Under the pieces are notes generated by a model. That model had not been told where the DNA came from and made no database searches. It saw only the letters and a program-made list of their open reading frames with translations. A stretch of DNA of 64,000 nt from an uncultured Bacteroidales bacterium (GTDB taxonomy: Bacteria; Bacteroidota; Bacteroidia; Bacteroidales; Paludibacteraceae), in contig CACZFM010000002.1 of assembly GCA_902780495.1 (NCBI GenBank), positions 62,001 through 126,000 of the forward strand, in the 5' to 3' direction. Below, piece by piece: positions 39,765 to 48,170 of this stretch. Position 1 is the stretch's first letter; the number at the start of each line of letters is the position of its first letter. Both the position numbers and the translations under genes were made by a program.

Positions 39765-40547
39765 ATGAACTATCAGTTTCTTCGCACAGAAATTCGCGAA
39801 AACGGTCTATGTATTTTGACCATCAGTGCTCCGCAATCGCTCAACGCACTCAATTCCACAATTATTGAGGAATTGGACTGCTTCTGCTCCACACTGGATA
39901 CGGACAAGGTGCGTGCATTGATATTGACCGGAGACGGCGACCGTTCGTTTGTTGCCGGTGCCGATATCAGCGAGATGGCTACCAAAACGCCTGAAGAAGC
40001 ACTCCTTTTCGGGCAAAAAGGCGCAGAGGCATTCCGCAAACTCGAAGACCTTCCCATCCCTACCATTGCTGCCGTCAACGGCTTTGCCTTGGGCGGAGGA
40101 TGTGAGATTGCGATGGCTTGCGACATACGCTATGCCTGCAGCAAGGCCAAATTCGGCCAACCCGAAGTGGGTCTGGGTATTATCCCCGGTTTCTCCGGCA
40201 CCTACCGTTTGCCCAAACTTATCGGACAGGGCATGGCAAAAGAACTCATCTATTCCGGTCGTGCCATCCGTGCCGATGAAGCGTTGCGCATCGGTTTGGT
40301 AAATGCTGTCTGTGAGCCGGAAGAACTCATGCCGCAATGCATCCGCTTGGCTGAACAGATTTTGAAGAATGCACCTCTTGCCGTGCGCAAAGCCAAACAA
40401 TGTATCAACCAAAACTACGACCTCGACCGTACCGAAGGTCTGGCTTTGGAAAACCGCTTGTTTGCCGAATGCTTTGCCACCGAAGACCAAAAGAACGGTA
40501 TGCGCGCTTTCTTACAGAAGGAACAAGTGGAATACAAAGGAAAATAA
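39765..40547 (+). CDS. Enoyl-CoA hydratase / crotonase
   Basis: Crotonase-fold enzyme of 260 residues hydrating crotonyl-CoA reversibly to 3-hydroxybutyryl-CoA. Oxyanion-hole segment VAGADISEMA and the GFALGGGCEIAMACDIR block are intact, with a catalytic Glu in GQPEVGLG. An earlier in-frame ATG at 39729 lies inside atoA; the start at 39765 (MNYQFLRTEI) fits the family. Together with Hbd it links acetoacetyl-CoA back to crotonyl-CoA. Confidence 0.92.
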   Translation: MNYQFLRTEIRENGLCILTISAPQSLNALNSTIIEELDCFCSTLDTDKVRALILTGDGDRSFVAGADISEMATKTPEEALLFGQKGAEAFRKLEDLPIPTIAAVNGFALGGGCEIAMACDIRYACSKAKFGQPEVGLGIIPGFSGTYRLPKLIGQGMAKELIYSGRAIRADEALRIGLVNAVCEPEELMPQCIRLAEQILKNAPLAVRKAKQCINQNYDLDRTEGLALENRLFAECFATEDQKNGMRAFLQKEQVEYKGK

Positions 40548-40578
40548 CAAGATGTATCATCCTTAAAAATAAACAATT

Positions 40579-41415
40579 ATGAAGATTTACGTTATTGGTA
40601 CCGGCACTATGGCCAAAGGCATTATCAAGGCTTTTGCCGCCAAGATGCCCGTTGTAATGAAGAGCCGTACGGAAACCAGTTTGCAAAAGGCAATGGCTTC
40701 CATCGAAAAAGGCTATATGAAACTGGTGGAAAAAGGCAAGATGACGGAAGAAGCCGTAAAGGCTATCCTTGCGAATATCACCACGACCACCGACTACACC
40801 ACCTTCGCAGATGCAGACCTCGTGATTGAGGCTGCCGTGGAAGATATGGAACTGAAAAAAGAAGTCTTCCGCGAACTGGATACTATCTGCAAACCGGAGA
40901 CCATATTTGCCACCAACTCTTCTTCGCTGAGTATCACCGAGATTGCCGCTGCCACACAGCGTCCTGCACAGTTCATCGGATGCCACTTCTTCAACCCTGC
41001 TGACCGTATGCAGTTGGTAGAAGTTATCAACGGCCAGTTGACGGCTCCTGAAGTGACGGAGAAAATTACGGCTCTTTGTCAGGAAATCGGCAAACAGCCC
41101 GTACCTGTAAAGGAAGCTCCAGGCTTTGTGGTCAACCGCATTCTGATTCCGATGATTAACGAGGCTATCGGCATTCTCGCTGACGGTATTGCATCGGCAG
41201 AAGATATCGACAAGTGCATGATGTTGGGTGCCAACCACCCGATGGGACCGTTGGCTTTGGCGGACCTGATCGGTAACGATGTCAACCTTGCCATCATGGA
41301 GGTGCTTTACAAAGAGTTCGGTGATCCGAAATATCGTCCTCATCCCTTGCTCCGTAAGATGGTGCGTGCCGGATTGTTGGGAAGAAAGACCGGTGAGGGG
41401 TTCTATAAATACTAA
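40579..41415 (+). CDS. hbd: 3-Hydroxybutyryl-CoA dehydrogenase
   Basis: NAD(P)-dependent dehydrogenase of 278 residues: N-terminal Rossmann motif [10 protein letters not shown], catalytic His in [18 protein letters not shown], and C-terminal helical domain ([33 protein letters not shown]). Reduces acetoacetyl-CoA to 3-hydroxybutyryl-CoA, giving a second NADH sink feeding the butyryl-CoA dehydrogenase reaction. Follows the crotonase gene by 31 bases. Confidence 0.94.
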   Translation: MKIYVIGTGTMAKGIIKAFAAKMPVVMKSRTETSLQKAMASIEKGYMKLVEKGKMTEEAVKAILANITTTTDYTTFADADLVIEAAVEDMELKKEVFRELDTICKPETIFATNSSSLSITEIAAATQRPAQFIGCHFFNPADRMQLVEVINGQLTAPEVTEKITALCQEIGKQPVPVKEAPGFVVNRILIPMINEAIGILADGIASAEDIDKCMMLGANHPMGPLALADLIGNDVNLAIMEVLYKEFGDPKYRPHPLLRKMVRAGLLGRKTGEGFYKY

Positions 41416-41441
41416 TACAATCACAAATCATTCAATAAGTT

Positions 41442-42581
41442 ATGGATTTCAGTTATTCTAAGACAGAACAATTGTTCTTGCAAATGATTCGTTCTTTTGC
41501 AGAGAACGAGGTCAAACCATTGGCTGCTGAAGTTGACGAGAAGGAAATGTTTCCGGAAGAGACCGTCAAGAAGATGGCCAAGTTGGGTTTGATGGGTATT
41601 CCTGTACCCAAGCAGTATGGCGGAGCCGGAGGCACTGTCCAGATGTACATTATGGCGGTTGAAGAGTTGAGCCGTGTTTGTGCCACTACGGGTGTGGTGC
41701 TGTCGGCACACACCTCACTGTGCATGTCTCCTATCCTGGAGCATGGAACGGAAGAGCAGAAGATGAAATATCTTCCCAAACTGGCATCCGGTGAGTGGCT
41801 GGGCGCATTCGGATTGACCGAGCCCAATGCCGGAACCGATGCTGCCATGCAGCAGACCACTGCCGTTGATGCAGGGGACAAATGGATACTGAACGGCACC
41901 AAGATTTTCATCACCAACGCTGCCAACGCCAATGTGTTTGTCGTAATGGCCATGACCGACAAATCGTTGGGCGTGAAAGGTATTTCTGCTTTCATCGTAG
42001 AACGCGGTTTCAAGGGTTTCTCCATCGGTAAGAAAGAGCTTAAGATGGGTATCCGCGGTTCGGCTACCTGCGAATTGATTTTCGAGAACTGCGAAGTTCC
42101 CAAGGAGAACATGCTCGGCAAACCCGGGGAAGGTTTCAAGATTGCCATGAAGACGCTGGACGGCGGACGTATCGGTATTGCCAGCCAGGCACTTGGTATT
42201 GCTCAAGGTGCTATGGACGAGACCGTTAAATATACCAAAGAGCGCAAGCAGTTTGGTAAACCCATTGCCAAGTTCCAGAACACACAGTTCCAGATGGCTG
42301 ACCTCAAGACGCGCGTAGAAGCTGCACGTCTGTTGGTACGTTCGGCTGCATGGAAAAAGGATATGGGTCTGCCCTATTCCGCTGATGCCGCTATGGCAAA
42401 ACTCTTTGCCGCCGAAACGGCTATGGAAGTGACCACCAAGGCGGTGCAGTTCCACGGTGGATACGGTTACACCCGCGAATATCCTGTTGAGCGTATGATG
42501 CGTGATGCCAAGATCACCGAGATTTACGAGGGCACTTCCGAAGTGCAGCGTATGGTGATTGCCGGACAGCTGTTCAAGTAA
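41442..42581 (+). CDS. bcd: Butyryl-CoA dehydrogenase
   Basis: Short-chain acyl-CoA dehydrogenase of 379 residues reducing crotonyl-CoA to butyryl-CoA. FAD/substrate blocks GAFGLTEPNAGTDA and KMGIRGSATCEL are present. The catalytic base is the Glu of IYEGTSEVQRM near the C-terminus. It is followed directly by etfB and etfA, the arrangement of the electron-bifurcating Bcd/Etf complex of butyrate-forming anaerobes. Confidence 0.94.
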   Translation: MDFSYSKTEQLFLQMIRSFAENEVKPLAAEVDEKEMFPEETVKKMAKLGLMGIPVPKQYGGAGGTVQMYIMAVEELSRVCATTGVVLSAHTSLCMSPILEHGTEEQKMKYLPKLASGEWLGAFGLTEPNAGTDAAMQQTTAVDAGDKWILNGTKIFITNAANANVFVVMAMTDKSLGVKGISAFIVERGFKGFSIGKKELKMGIRGSATCELIFENCEVPKENMLGKPGEGFKIAMKTLDGGRIGIASQALGIAQGAMDETVKYTKERKQFGKPIAKFQNTQFQMADLKTRVEAARLLVRSAAWKKDMGLPYSADAAMAKLFAAETAMEVTTKAVQFHGGYGYTREYPVERMMRDAKITEIYEGTSEVQRMVIAGQLFK

Positions 42582-42611
42582 TTAGTAATCAACAAATAGA
42601 AATCAATCGTT

Positions 42612-43394
42612 ATGAACATTATAGTTTGCATAAAACAAGTTCCCGATACAACGGAGATTAAGATTGATCCCGTTAAAGGTACGCTCATCCGTGATGGTGT
42701 TCCTTCCATTATGAACCCCGATGACAAAGGAGGCTTGGAACTTGCTCTCCGTATGAAAGAACAGAATGGTGCCACTGTCACCGTTGTTTCCATGGGTCCT
42801 CCTCAGGCCGATGTTATGTTGCGTGAAGCGCTGGCAATGGGTGCTGACCGTGCTATCTTGCTGAGCGACCGTCGTTTTGCCGGTGCTGATACGCTGGCCA
42901 CTTCTTATGCCTTGGCAGGATGCATCAAGACCTTGGACTACGACCTCATTATTGCCGGTCGTCAGGCTATTGACGGTGACACCGCACAAGTCGCACCTGA
43001 AATGGCACAACACCTTGACTTGCCGCAAGTATCCTATGTTATTGACGCCCAGAAAACGGCCAACGGCTTCATCGTGAAGAAAGAGAACGAAGACAGCGTA
43101 CAGACCCTTGAGGTGGAAGGCAAATGCGTTCTCACCGTGCTGGCATCTGCATTCAAGGCTCGTTATATGACTGTTGAAGGTATCATCGACGCTTATGCCA
43201 ACCGCGAAGTGGAAGTGTGGTCGGCTGACCGCATTGATGTGGATGAAGAAAAACTGGGTCTGAAAGGTTCGCCCACCAAGGTGTTCAAGTCTTTCCCGAA
43301 ATCGCTCAAAGAGCCCGGTGAGGTGCATGAAGTAAGCGAGGAAGAGGCTGTTGAACTCATTGTTGCCAAACTGAAAGAAAAACACATTATCTAA
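42612..43394 (+). CDS. etfB: Electron transfer flavoprotein beta subunit
   Basis: 260 residues, opening NIIVCIKQVPDTTEIKIDP, with the nucleotide-binding LIIAGRQAIDGDTAQV stretch. Passes electrons with EtfA to Bcd. Operon position and resemblance to the clostridial bifurcating type suggest it may couple crotonyl-CoA reduction to ferredoxin reduction, but the sequence alone does not prove bifurcation. Confidence 0.93.
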   Translation: MNIIVCIKQVPDTTEIKIDPVKGTLIRDGVPSIMNPDDKGGLELALRMKEQNGATVTVVSMGPPQADVMLREALAMGADRAILLSDRRFAGADTLATSYALAGCIKTLDYDLIIAGRQAIDGDTAQVAPEMAQHLDLPQVSYVIDAQKTANGFIVKKENEDSVQTLEVEGKCVLTVLASAFKARYMTVEGIIDAYANREVEVWSADRIDVDEEKLGLKGSPTKVFKSFPKSLKEPGEVHEVSEEEAVELIVAKLKEKHII

Positions 43395-43406
43395 GGAGGA
43401 TTTGCT

Positions 43407-44423
43407 ATGGAAAACACTGAATATAAGAACGTATATGTATTCGCCGAGCAACGCAACGGCGTCATTCAAAATGTAGCATACGAACTCCTCGGTAAAGCCA
43501 ATGACCTTGCGGCTGAACTCGGCCAGAAGGTGATTGCTCTGCTCTTGGGTGATGGCATTGCCGATAAGGCGCAGGACCTTGTTGAAATGGGTGCCGACGA
43601 AGTTGTTGTTATCGACCGTCCCGAACTGAAGGACTATCTCACCGAGCAATACACGCAGGCTATGAGTCAGGTCATTGACCATTGTCACCCGCGTATCGTT
43701 CTGTTTGGCGCCACCACTATCGGCCGTGACCTCGCACCGCGTCTCGCGTGCCGCGTGAAAAGCGGTCTGGTTGCCGACTGCACCAAACTGACCATTGAGC
43801 CCGATAAGGATGGCAATCTCGATTTCTACTCCACCCGTCCTGCTTTCGGCGGTAACCTGATGGCAACCATTGTTTGCCCCACTTCCCGTCCGCAGATGTC
43901 CACCGTACGTCCGGGCGTGATGCAGAAACGCACGCGTGAGGTCGGACGCAAAGGAGTTATCCGGTCCTTCACCCCGACTTTTGATGCTTCGAAGTTCAAA
44001 GTACGCCTGGTAGAAACCAAGATGAACGACAAGAAGGCTGCGGATATATCTGCTGCCAAGATTCTTATCTCCGGCGGTCGTGGTGTGCATGATGCAGAAG
44101 GATTCAAGAAGTTGCAGGCTTTGGCAGATGTGATGGGCGGTATGGTTTCTTCCAGCCGTGCCATGGTGGATGCCGGCGTGATGGACCATGCTTATCAGGT
44201 GGGTCAAACGGGTAAGACTGTTCGTCCGCAACTGTATATGGCTTGCGGTATCTCCGGTGCTATTCAGCACTTGGCAGGTATGGAAGAGTCGAACTTTATT
44301 GTTGCCATCAACAAGGACAAGTATGCTCCTATCTTCTCTGTAGCGGATTTGGGTATTGTGGGCGATTTGCATAAAATTGTTCCGATGCTCACCGAACGGA
44401 TTAAGAAAGAGTTGGAGAAATAA
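43407..44423 (+). CDS. etfA: Electron transfer flavoprotein alpha subunit
   Basis: 338 residues. The N-terminal part pairs with EtfB (LFGATTIGRDLAPRLA). The C-terminal FAD domain is recognisable by SGGRGVHDAEGFKKLQ, SSRAMVDAG, VGQTGKTVRPQLYMACGISG and AINKDKYAPIFSVADLGIVGD. Last gene of the lysine operon; a strong terminator begins 28 bases after its stop. AGGAGG lies just upstream of its start, one of the few Shine-Dalgarno-like sites in the window. Confidence 0.95.
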   Translation: MENTEYKNVYVFAEQRNGVIQNVAYELLGKANDLAAELGQKVIALLLGDGIADKAQDLVEMGADEVVVIDRPELKDYLTEQYTQAMSQVIDHCHPRIVLFGATTIGRDLAPRLACRVKSGLVADCTKLTIEPDKDGNLDFYSTRPAFGGNLMATIVCPTSRPQMSTVRPGVMQKRTREVGRKGVIRSFTPTFDASKFKVRLVETKMNDKKAADISAAKILISGGRGVHDAEGFKKLQALADVMGGMVSSSRAMVDAGVMDHAYQVGQTGKTVRPQLYMACGISGAIQHLAGMEESNFIVAINKDKYAPIFSVADLGIVGDLHKIVPMLTERIKKELEK

Positions 44424-44450
44424 ACGGCCTTCATCAGGAGGCATACAGAA

Positions 44451-44483
44451 AAAGCGGAGAAATAGACACTCTCCGCTTTTTTT
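44451..44483 (+). terminator. Rho-independent terminator of the lysine operon
   Basis: AAAGCGGAGA (44451-44460), loop AATAGACAC, TCTCCGCTTT (44470-44479) and further T residues to 44483: a perfect 10-bp stem plus U-run. Confidence 0.9.
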
Positions 44484-44499
44484 GGTTCACCATACGTTG

Positions 44500-44543
44500 A
44501 CCATACCCTTACCATACCCTTACCATACCCTTACCATACCCTT
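44500..44543. repeat. 11-bp tandem repeat, four exact units
   Basis: ACCATACCCTT occurs four times in direct succession (44500, 44511, 44522, 44533), preceded by a decayed copy (CACCATACGTTG). It starts 17 bases after the operon terminator. Confidence 0.95.
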
Positions 44544-44620
44544 GACGCCCTAAGTCTGACTTCTTTTATGTCTCTAAACCTTAAACCTCAAACGTTCAAC
44601 GAAAAATCTTTGATTTTTTC

Positions 44621-44651
44621 TTGCACATCTCAAAAAAAAGCAGTAATTTTG
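44621..44651 (+). promoter_or_regulatory. Promoter of the Bro-N/DinD-like gene
   Basis: TTG (44621-44623), 20 bases, TAATTTTG (44644-44651). The spacer CACATCTCAAAAAAAAGCAG is identical to that of the promoter at 45579-45609. Confidence 0.7.
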
Positions 44652-44652
44652 C

Positions 44653-44670
44653 ATCCTCAAATTTGAGGAT
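44653..44670. promoter_or_regulatory. 18-bp perfect palindrome, candidate operator
   Basis: ATCCTCAAATTTGAGGAT is a perfect palindrome between the -7 element and the ATG at 44674. It covers the expected transcription start, the right place for a repressor, perhaps the protein encoded next. Confidence 0.55.
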
Positions 44671-44673
44671 AAC

Positions 44674-45534
44674 ATGGAAGACAATTTCGCCATACAACTT
44701 TTCGAAGGAAAGAAAGTCCGCATCGTTTGGGATGAGGAGCAAGAGAAGTATTATTTCTCCGTCGTAGATATAGTACAAGTGTTAACAGGTAGTTTCGACT
44801 ATCAGCAGGCTCGCAAGTATTGGAAAGTGCTGAAGGGGCGGCTAATTAAGGAGGGAAATGAAACGGTAACAAATTGTTACCAGTTGAAGTTGCCCGCAGC
44901 AGATGGCAAGAGGCGGATGACCGATATGGCTGATTTACAGGGTATTTTCCGTATCATTCAATCTATCCCGTCCAAGAAGGCAGAGCCTGTGAAACAATGG
45001 TTGGCGAAGTTAGGTGAGCAACGCATTGACCAAATGATTGATCCGGAATTGACGTTCCAAATGGCGGTTGAGGACTATCGTAGGCAGGGCTATTCGGACA
45101 AGTGGATTAATGAGCGTATGCGCTCTATCGAAATGCGCAAAGAGTTAACCGATGAATGGCAACGCGCAGGAATAACGGAACATAAGGACTTTGCCATTCT
45201 GACGAATGTGCTTACGCAGGCCTGGAGCGGAATGACTACCGGTGAGTACAAGCGCCACAAGGGACTTACCAAAGAGAACTTGCGCGATAATATGACCAAT
45301 ATTGAGTTGGCGCTTAATACCTTGGCTGAGGTGGCGACTACGGAACTTTCTCGTCAGCGCAATCCGAAAGGAATGAATGAAAGCAAGCAGGCGGCACAAG
45401 CGGGAGGTAAGGTGGCGAAGAATGCCCGCGAAGATTTGGAGCGCCAGTTAGGGCGTTCTGTCATTTCTTCCGAACGCGCTTCGGACTATCTTCGCCCTAT
45501 TGAAGACACTCCTACGCAGGAATTGCCGGAATAA
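44674..45534 (+). CDS. Bro-N domain protein, DinD/phage antirepressor-like
   Basis: 286 residues. The N-terminal half is a Bro-N-type DNA-binding domain (VRIVWDEEQEKYYFSVVDIVQVL, KGRRMTDMADLQGIFRII-like). The C-terminal half, with NLRDNMTNIELALNTLAEVATTEL and AGGKVAKNAREDLERQLGRSV, resembles damage-inducible protein D. Members occur in phages and accessory islands as antirepressors or SOS-linked proteins. The palindrome just before its start suggests autoregulation. It marks the left side of the accessory region. Confidence 0.8.
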   Translation: MEDNFAIQLFEGKKVRIVWDEEQEKYYFSVVDIVQVLTGSFDYQQARKYWKVLKGRLIKEGNETVTNCYQLKLPAADGKRRMTDMADLQGIFRIIQSIPSKKAEPVKQWLAKLGEQRIDQMIDPELTFQMAVEDYRRQGYSDKWINERMRSIEMRKELTDEWQRAGITEHKDFAILTNVLTQAWSGMTTGEYKRHKGLTKENLRDNMTNIELALNTLAEVATTELSRQRNPKGMNESKQAAQAGGKVAKNAREDLERQLGRSVISSERASDYLRPIEDTPTQELPE

Positions 45535-45578
45535 GTGTTCTCCTTCCCTGTGCGTGTTCTGAAAAAATACAAATTTTC

Positions 45579-45609
45579 TTGCACATCTCAAAAAAAAGCA
45601 GTACCTTTG
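45579..45609 (+). promoter_or_regulatory. Promoter of the restriction/SIR2 gene set
   Basis: TTG (45579-45581), 20 bases, TACCTTTG (45602-45609). Spacer identical to that of the promoter at 44621. No other consensus promoter was seen before the genes up to 52958, so all may be one transcript. Confidence 0.65.
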
Positions 45610-45625
45610 CACGCAGAATGCGTGC
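45609..45625. promoter_or_regulatory. Inverted repeat at the transcription start
   Basis: GCACGCA-GAA-TGCGTGC, perfect 7-bp arms with a 3-base centre, directly after the -7 element. It may be an operator or a 5' stem-loop of the message. Confidence 0.5.
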
Positions 45626-45730
45626 AGAAAGGAATTTGAATATAGATTCCTCGTTTATCCGCACCGAGCGATGATCGGGAGACAACCGAGAGAAAAGAAA
45701 GAGAATAAAAGACAATAATTTGTAATACAC

Positions 45731-46174
45731 ATGGAATGGTCAGATTGGATAGCATTAGGTAGTATGCTCATTGCCCTTATTGCATTGGGGTTCTCGTTGT
45801 GGGGATATTTTGTGTATGATAAGCCAATTAAATCCCTTAAAAAAGAAATATTGGCACGAGAACTTGTGGAAAAGAAACATGCTCGATTAAAATTGGATTA
45901 TCATGATAACAAGTGGAATAATTATGTAGAAATTGAAAATATCGGATATGTGAAAGCATGTAATATCCAGTTACATTCTCTTATTCCACAAGTTAAATTT
46001 CGTGATACTGGAGGGCTGACAGATACATTTGTTCTTCCTGTTCTCCGACCCCATGAAACGCCTATTCATATTTATGTTCAATCTGCTAATATCTTAAAGA
46101 TAAAGATACAAGTCACATGGGAGGATGAAAGCCCAAAAGATAATATTGAAATATTCGACTTGCAGCTACATTAA
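45731..46174 (+). CDS. Small membrane-anchored protein of unknown function
   Basis: 147 residues: one N-terminal membrane helix (about residues 8-27, IALGSMLIALIALGFSLWGY), a charged coiled segment (KSLKKEILARELVEKKHARLKL), then a beta-rich domain (about 50-147, VEIENIGYVKACNIQL). I recognise no named family. It is first in the set ahead of the type III restriction genes (37-base gap to mod), so it might be an accessory or membrane part of that defence unit, which is inference from order alone. Confidence 0.65.
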   Translation: MEWSDWIALGSMLIALIALGFSLWGYFVYDKPIKSLKKEILARELVEKKHARLKLDYHDNKWNNYVEIENIGYVKACNIQLHSLIPQVKFRDTGGLTDTFVLPVLRPHETPIHIYVQSANILKIKIQVTWEDESPKDNIEIFDLQLH

Positions 46175-46211
46175 TAATTCGTAAATTGAAAATATATTTA
46201 ATAACAACATA

Positions 46212-48170
46212 ATGGAAAATCTTTTTAATCATTTGGAGCAAGTAGTGCTGCGCATGGACAGCCGCTTTTGTACGGAAGACGGCCATTTGCTGAAGAATAA
46301 CGTCATAGAGGCGGCTTTGAAGCTTGCCCCATCGTTGTTGCACTACTTATTGGCGGACGAGAAACTGAAGAAGCAGTTCTTCTCGGAAGTGGACGGCTTG
46401 TTGGTGTTCGACAAAGTGCGTTTTCAGCGCTTTGTGATGAACAAGCAGTTCTTGCCGGATTCCTATACTGTTTTCAAAAACAAAGTAGGTCTGACGAATG
46501 AGAACGGCGAGTTCTTGTCCGAAAGCCGTGAGGTTGTTCTCTCGTGGCCGTACAAAGATTGTATGCTGGAAGGAGGTCAGACGAAAGAGGACGCCAAACG
46601 CCAAGAGATTTTCTGGAATGAGACCTTGGCTCCGGATGAGATTAACCGTTTGACCGAGCCGAAAGCGTTATGCAATTTTCGCCTCTATGATAGCAAAGGC
46701 GAGCACGAAACAACCGTATTGCGCCCGGACGATAATCTTATTATCAAAGGCAATAACCTACTTGCGCTCTATTCTCTTCGTCAGCGTTTCCGTAATCGGG
46801 TCAAGTTAATTTACATAGATCCACCTTATTATTTTAATAAGATAAAACCAAGCGACACGTTCTCTTATAACTCAAATTTTCATTTGAGTACATGGTTGGT
46901 ATTCATGAAAGACAGATTGCGTGTTGCTTATGATTTATTAGCACCCAATGGGGTTATTCTTTGCCACATAAAAGAAGATGCTATCCACTGGCTAAAGGTA
47001 CTTATGGAAGAAATTTTCCACGTTGATAATTTTGTGGAAACATTCATTTGGCGCAACACTGACAATCCTGATTCACTTTCCAATAAATCGCGTTCGTCGG
47101 TAGAGTATATAATTTGTTTTGAAAAGAGGAAAGACGCGTCTATTGCTTATAAGGGCAAAGAAACAGAAAATGGGGACGCTCCTTTATTAAATGCAGGTAA
47201 TAGTGAACACGAATTGGTATTCCCTGTTGGCTGTATAAAATTCAATATACCAGATGGTGTCTACCGAGCAGGAAAACCAGACCGAGTAGAGTTATTAAAT
47301 GATATCAATGTGGTAAATGGAGTTAACGCTAACGAGGTCCATTTAAAGGGTGAGTTTAAGTGGTCTCAAAAGATGTTAGACGAAGAGTTATCCATTGGTA
47401 CATATTTTATTGTTAAAACTGATAAATTTTCAATACGTTTTCAAAGACCGCAGGGAACAACTATGGCTCCAGAGAAGTATATTGAAGATCAGTACTTGTC
47501 TAAAGCAATAGGAGTAGGAACAAACGAGGATGCAAGTACCCATTTGAAAAATATGGGTATCAACTTCACAAATTCAAAGCCGGAAAGTATTGTCGCATTC
47601 TTTGTTAGAGCTATGACCGAAGAAAGAGAGATTGTTATGGATTTCTTTGTCGGAAGCGGAACAACAGCTGCTGTTGCTCATAAGATGAATCGTCAGTACA
47701 TCGCGGTTGACCAAATGGATTATATAGAAACCGAAACAATTAAACGAATGAGTAAGGTCATCAATGGTGAACAAGGAGGTATATCTAAATCTGTTGGATG
47801 GAAACCACAAACTCCTGAATTAACGGATGGCGACAAGTACACGCACAACTCCTTTGTTTATTGCGAACTTGCGCAGGCTAATCAGCAGTTAGTAGATGAG
47901 ATAATGGAAGCCACACAGTCTGCCCAATTGCAAAAGATATGGAGCGTGCTGCAAGAGAAAGGCTTCTTGTCGTACAAAGTCACCCCGAAGATGATCAACG
48001 AGCACGCAGAGGAATTTGCAGACCTTTCGTTAGATGACCAAAAGCGTTTCTTGATTGAGTGCCTCGACAAGAATATGCTTTATATCCCGTTTGCGGATAT
48101 GGACGATTCTGCCTTTACGCTCTCCGAAAATGACAAACTCTTAACTCGCCAATTCTATGCCCGCAGATAA
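46212..48170 (+). CDS. mod: Type III restriction-modification methyltransferase (Mod)
   Basis: DNA amino-methyltransferase and specificity subunit, 652 residues. Motif IV DPPY lies near residue 203 (LIYIDPPYYFN), and motif I FVGSGTT near 477 (MDFFVGSGTTAAVAH), the order of beta-class enzymes such as type III Mod. Between them lies the target recognition region. This central part (about 46800-47790) is visibly richer in A and T than both ends, as if replaced by recombination. Methylates host DNA and guides Res. The last 14 bases overlap res. Confidence 0.93.
   Translation: MENLFNHLEQVVLRMDSRFCTEDGHLLKNNVIEAALKLAPSLLHYLLADEKLKKQFFSEVDGLLVFDKVRFQRFVMNKQFLPDSYTVFKNKVGLTNENGEFLSESREVVLSWPYKDCMLEGGQTKEDAKRQEIFWNETLAPDEINRLTEPKALCNFRLYDSKGEHETTVLRPDDNLIIKGNNLLALYSLRQRFRNRVKLIYIDPPYYFNKIKPSDTFSYNSNFHLSTWLVFMKDRLRVAYDLLAPNGVILCHIKEDAIHWLKVLMEEIFHVDNFVETFIWRNTDNPDSLSNKSRSSVEYIICFEKRKDASIAYKGKETENGDAPLLNAGNSEHELVFPVGCIKFNIPDGVYRAGKPDRVELLNDINVVNGVNANEVHLKGEFKWSQKMLDEELSIGTYFIVKTDKFSIRFQRPQGTTMAPEKYIEDQYLSKAIGVGTNEDASTHLKNMGINFTNSKPESIVAFFVRAMTEEREIVMDFFVGSGTTAAVAHKMNRQYIAVDQMDYIETETIKRMSKVINGEQGGISKSVGWKPQTPELTDGDKYTHNSFVYCELAQANQQLVDEIMEATQSAQLQKIWSVLQEKGFLSYKVTPKMINEHAEEFADLSLDDQKRFLIECLDKNMLYIPFADMDDSAFTLSENDKLLTRQFYARR

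Noticed and set aside
42603..44444. 613-codon open frame on the minus strand
   Set aside because: It is antisense to etfB and etfA, which are complete, well-known genes. Its translation has no family pattern. GC-rich third positions keep the opposite frame open.
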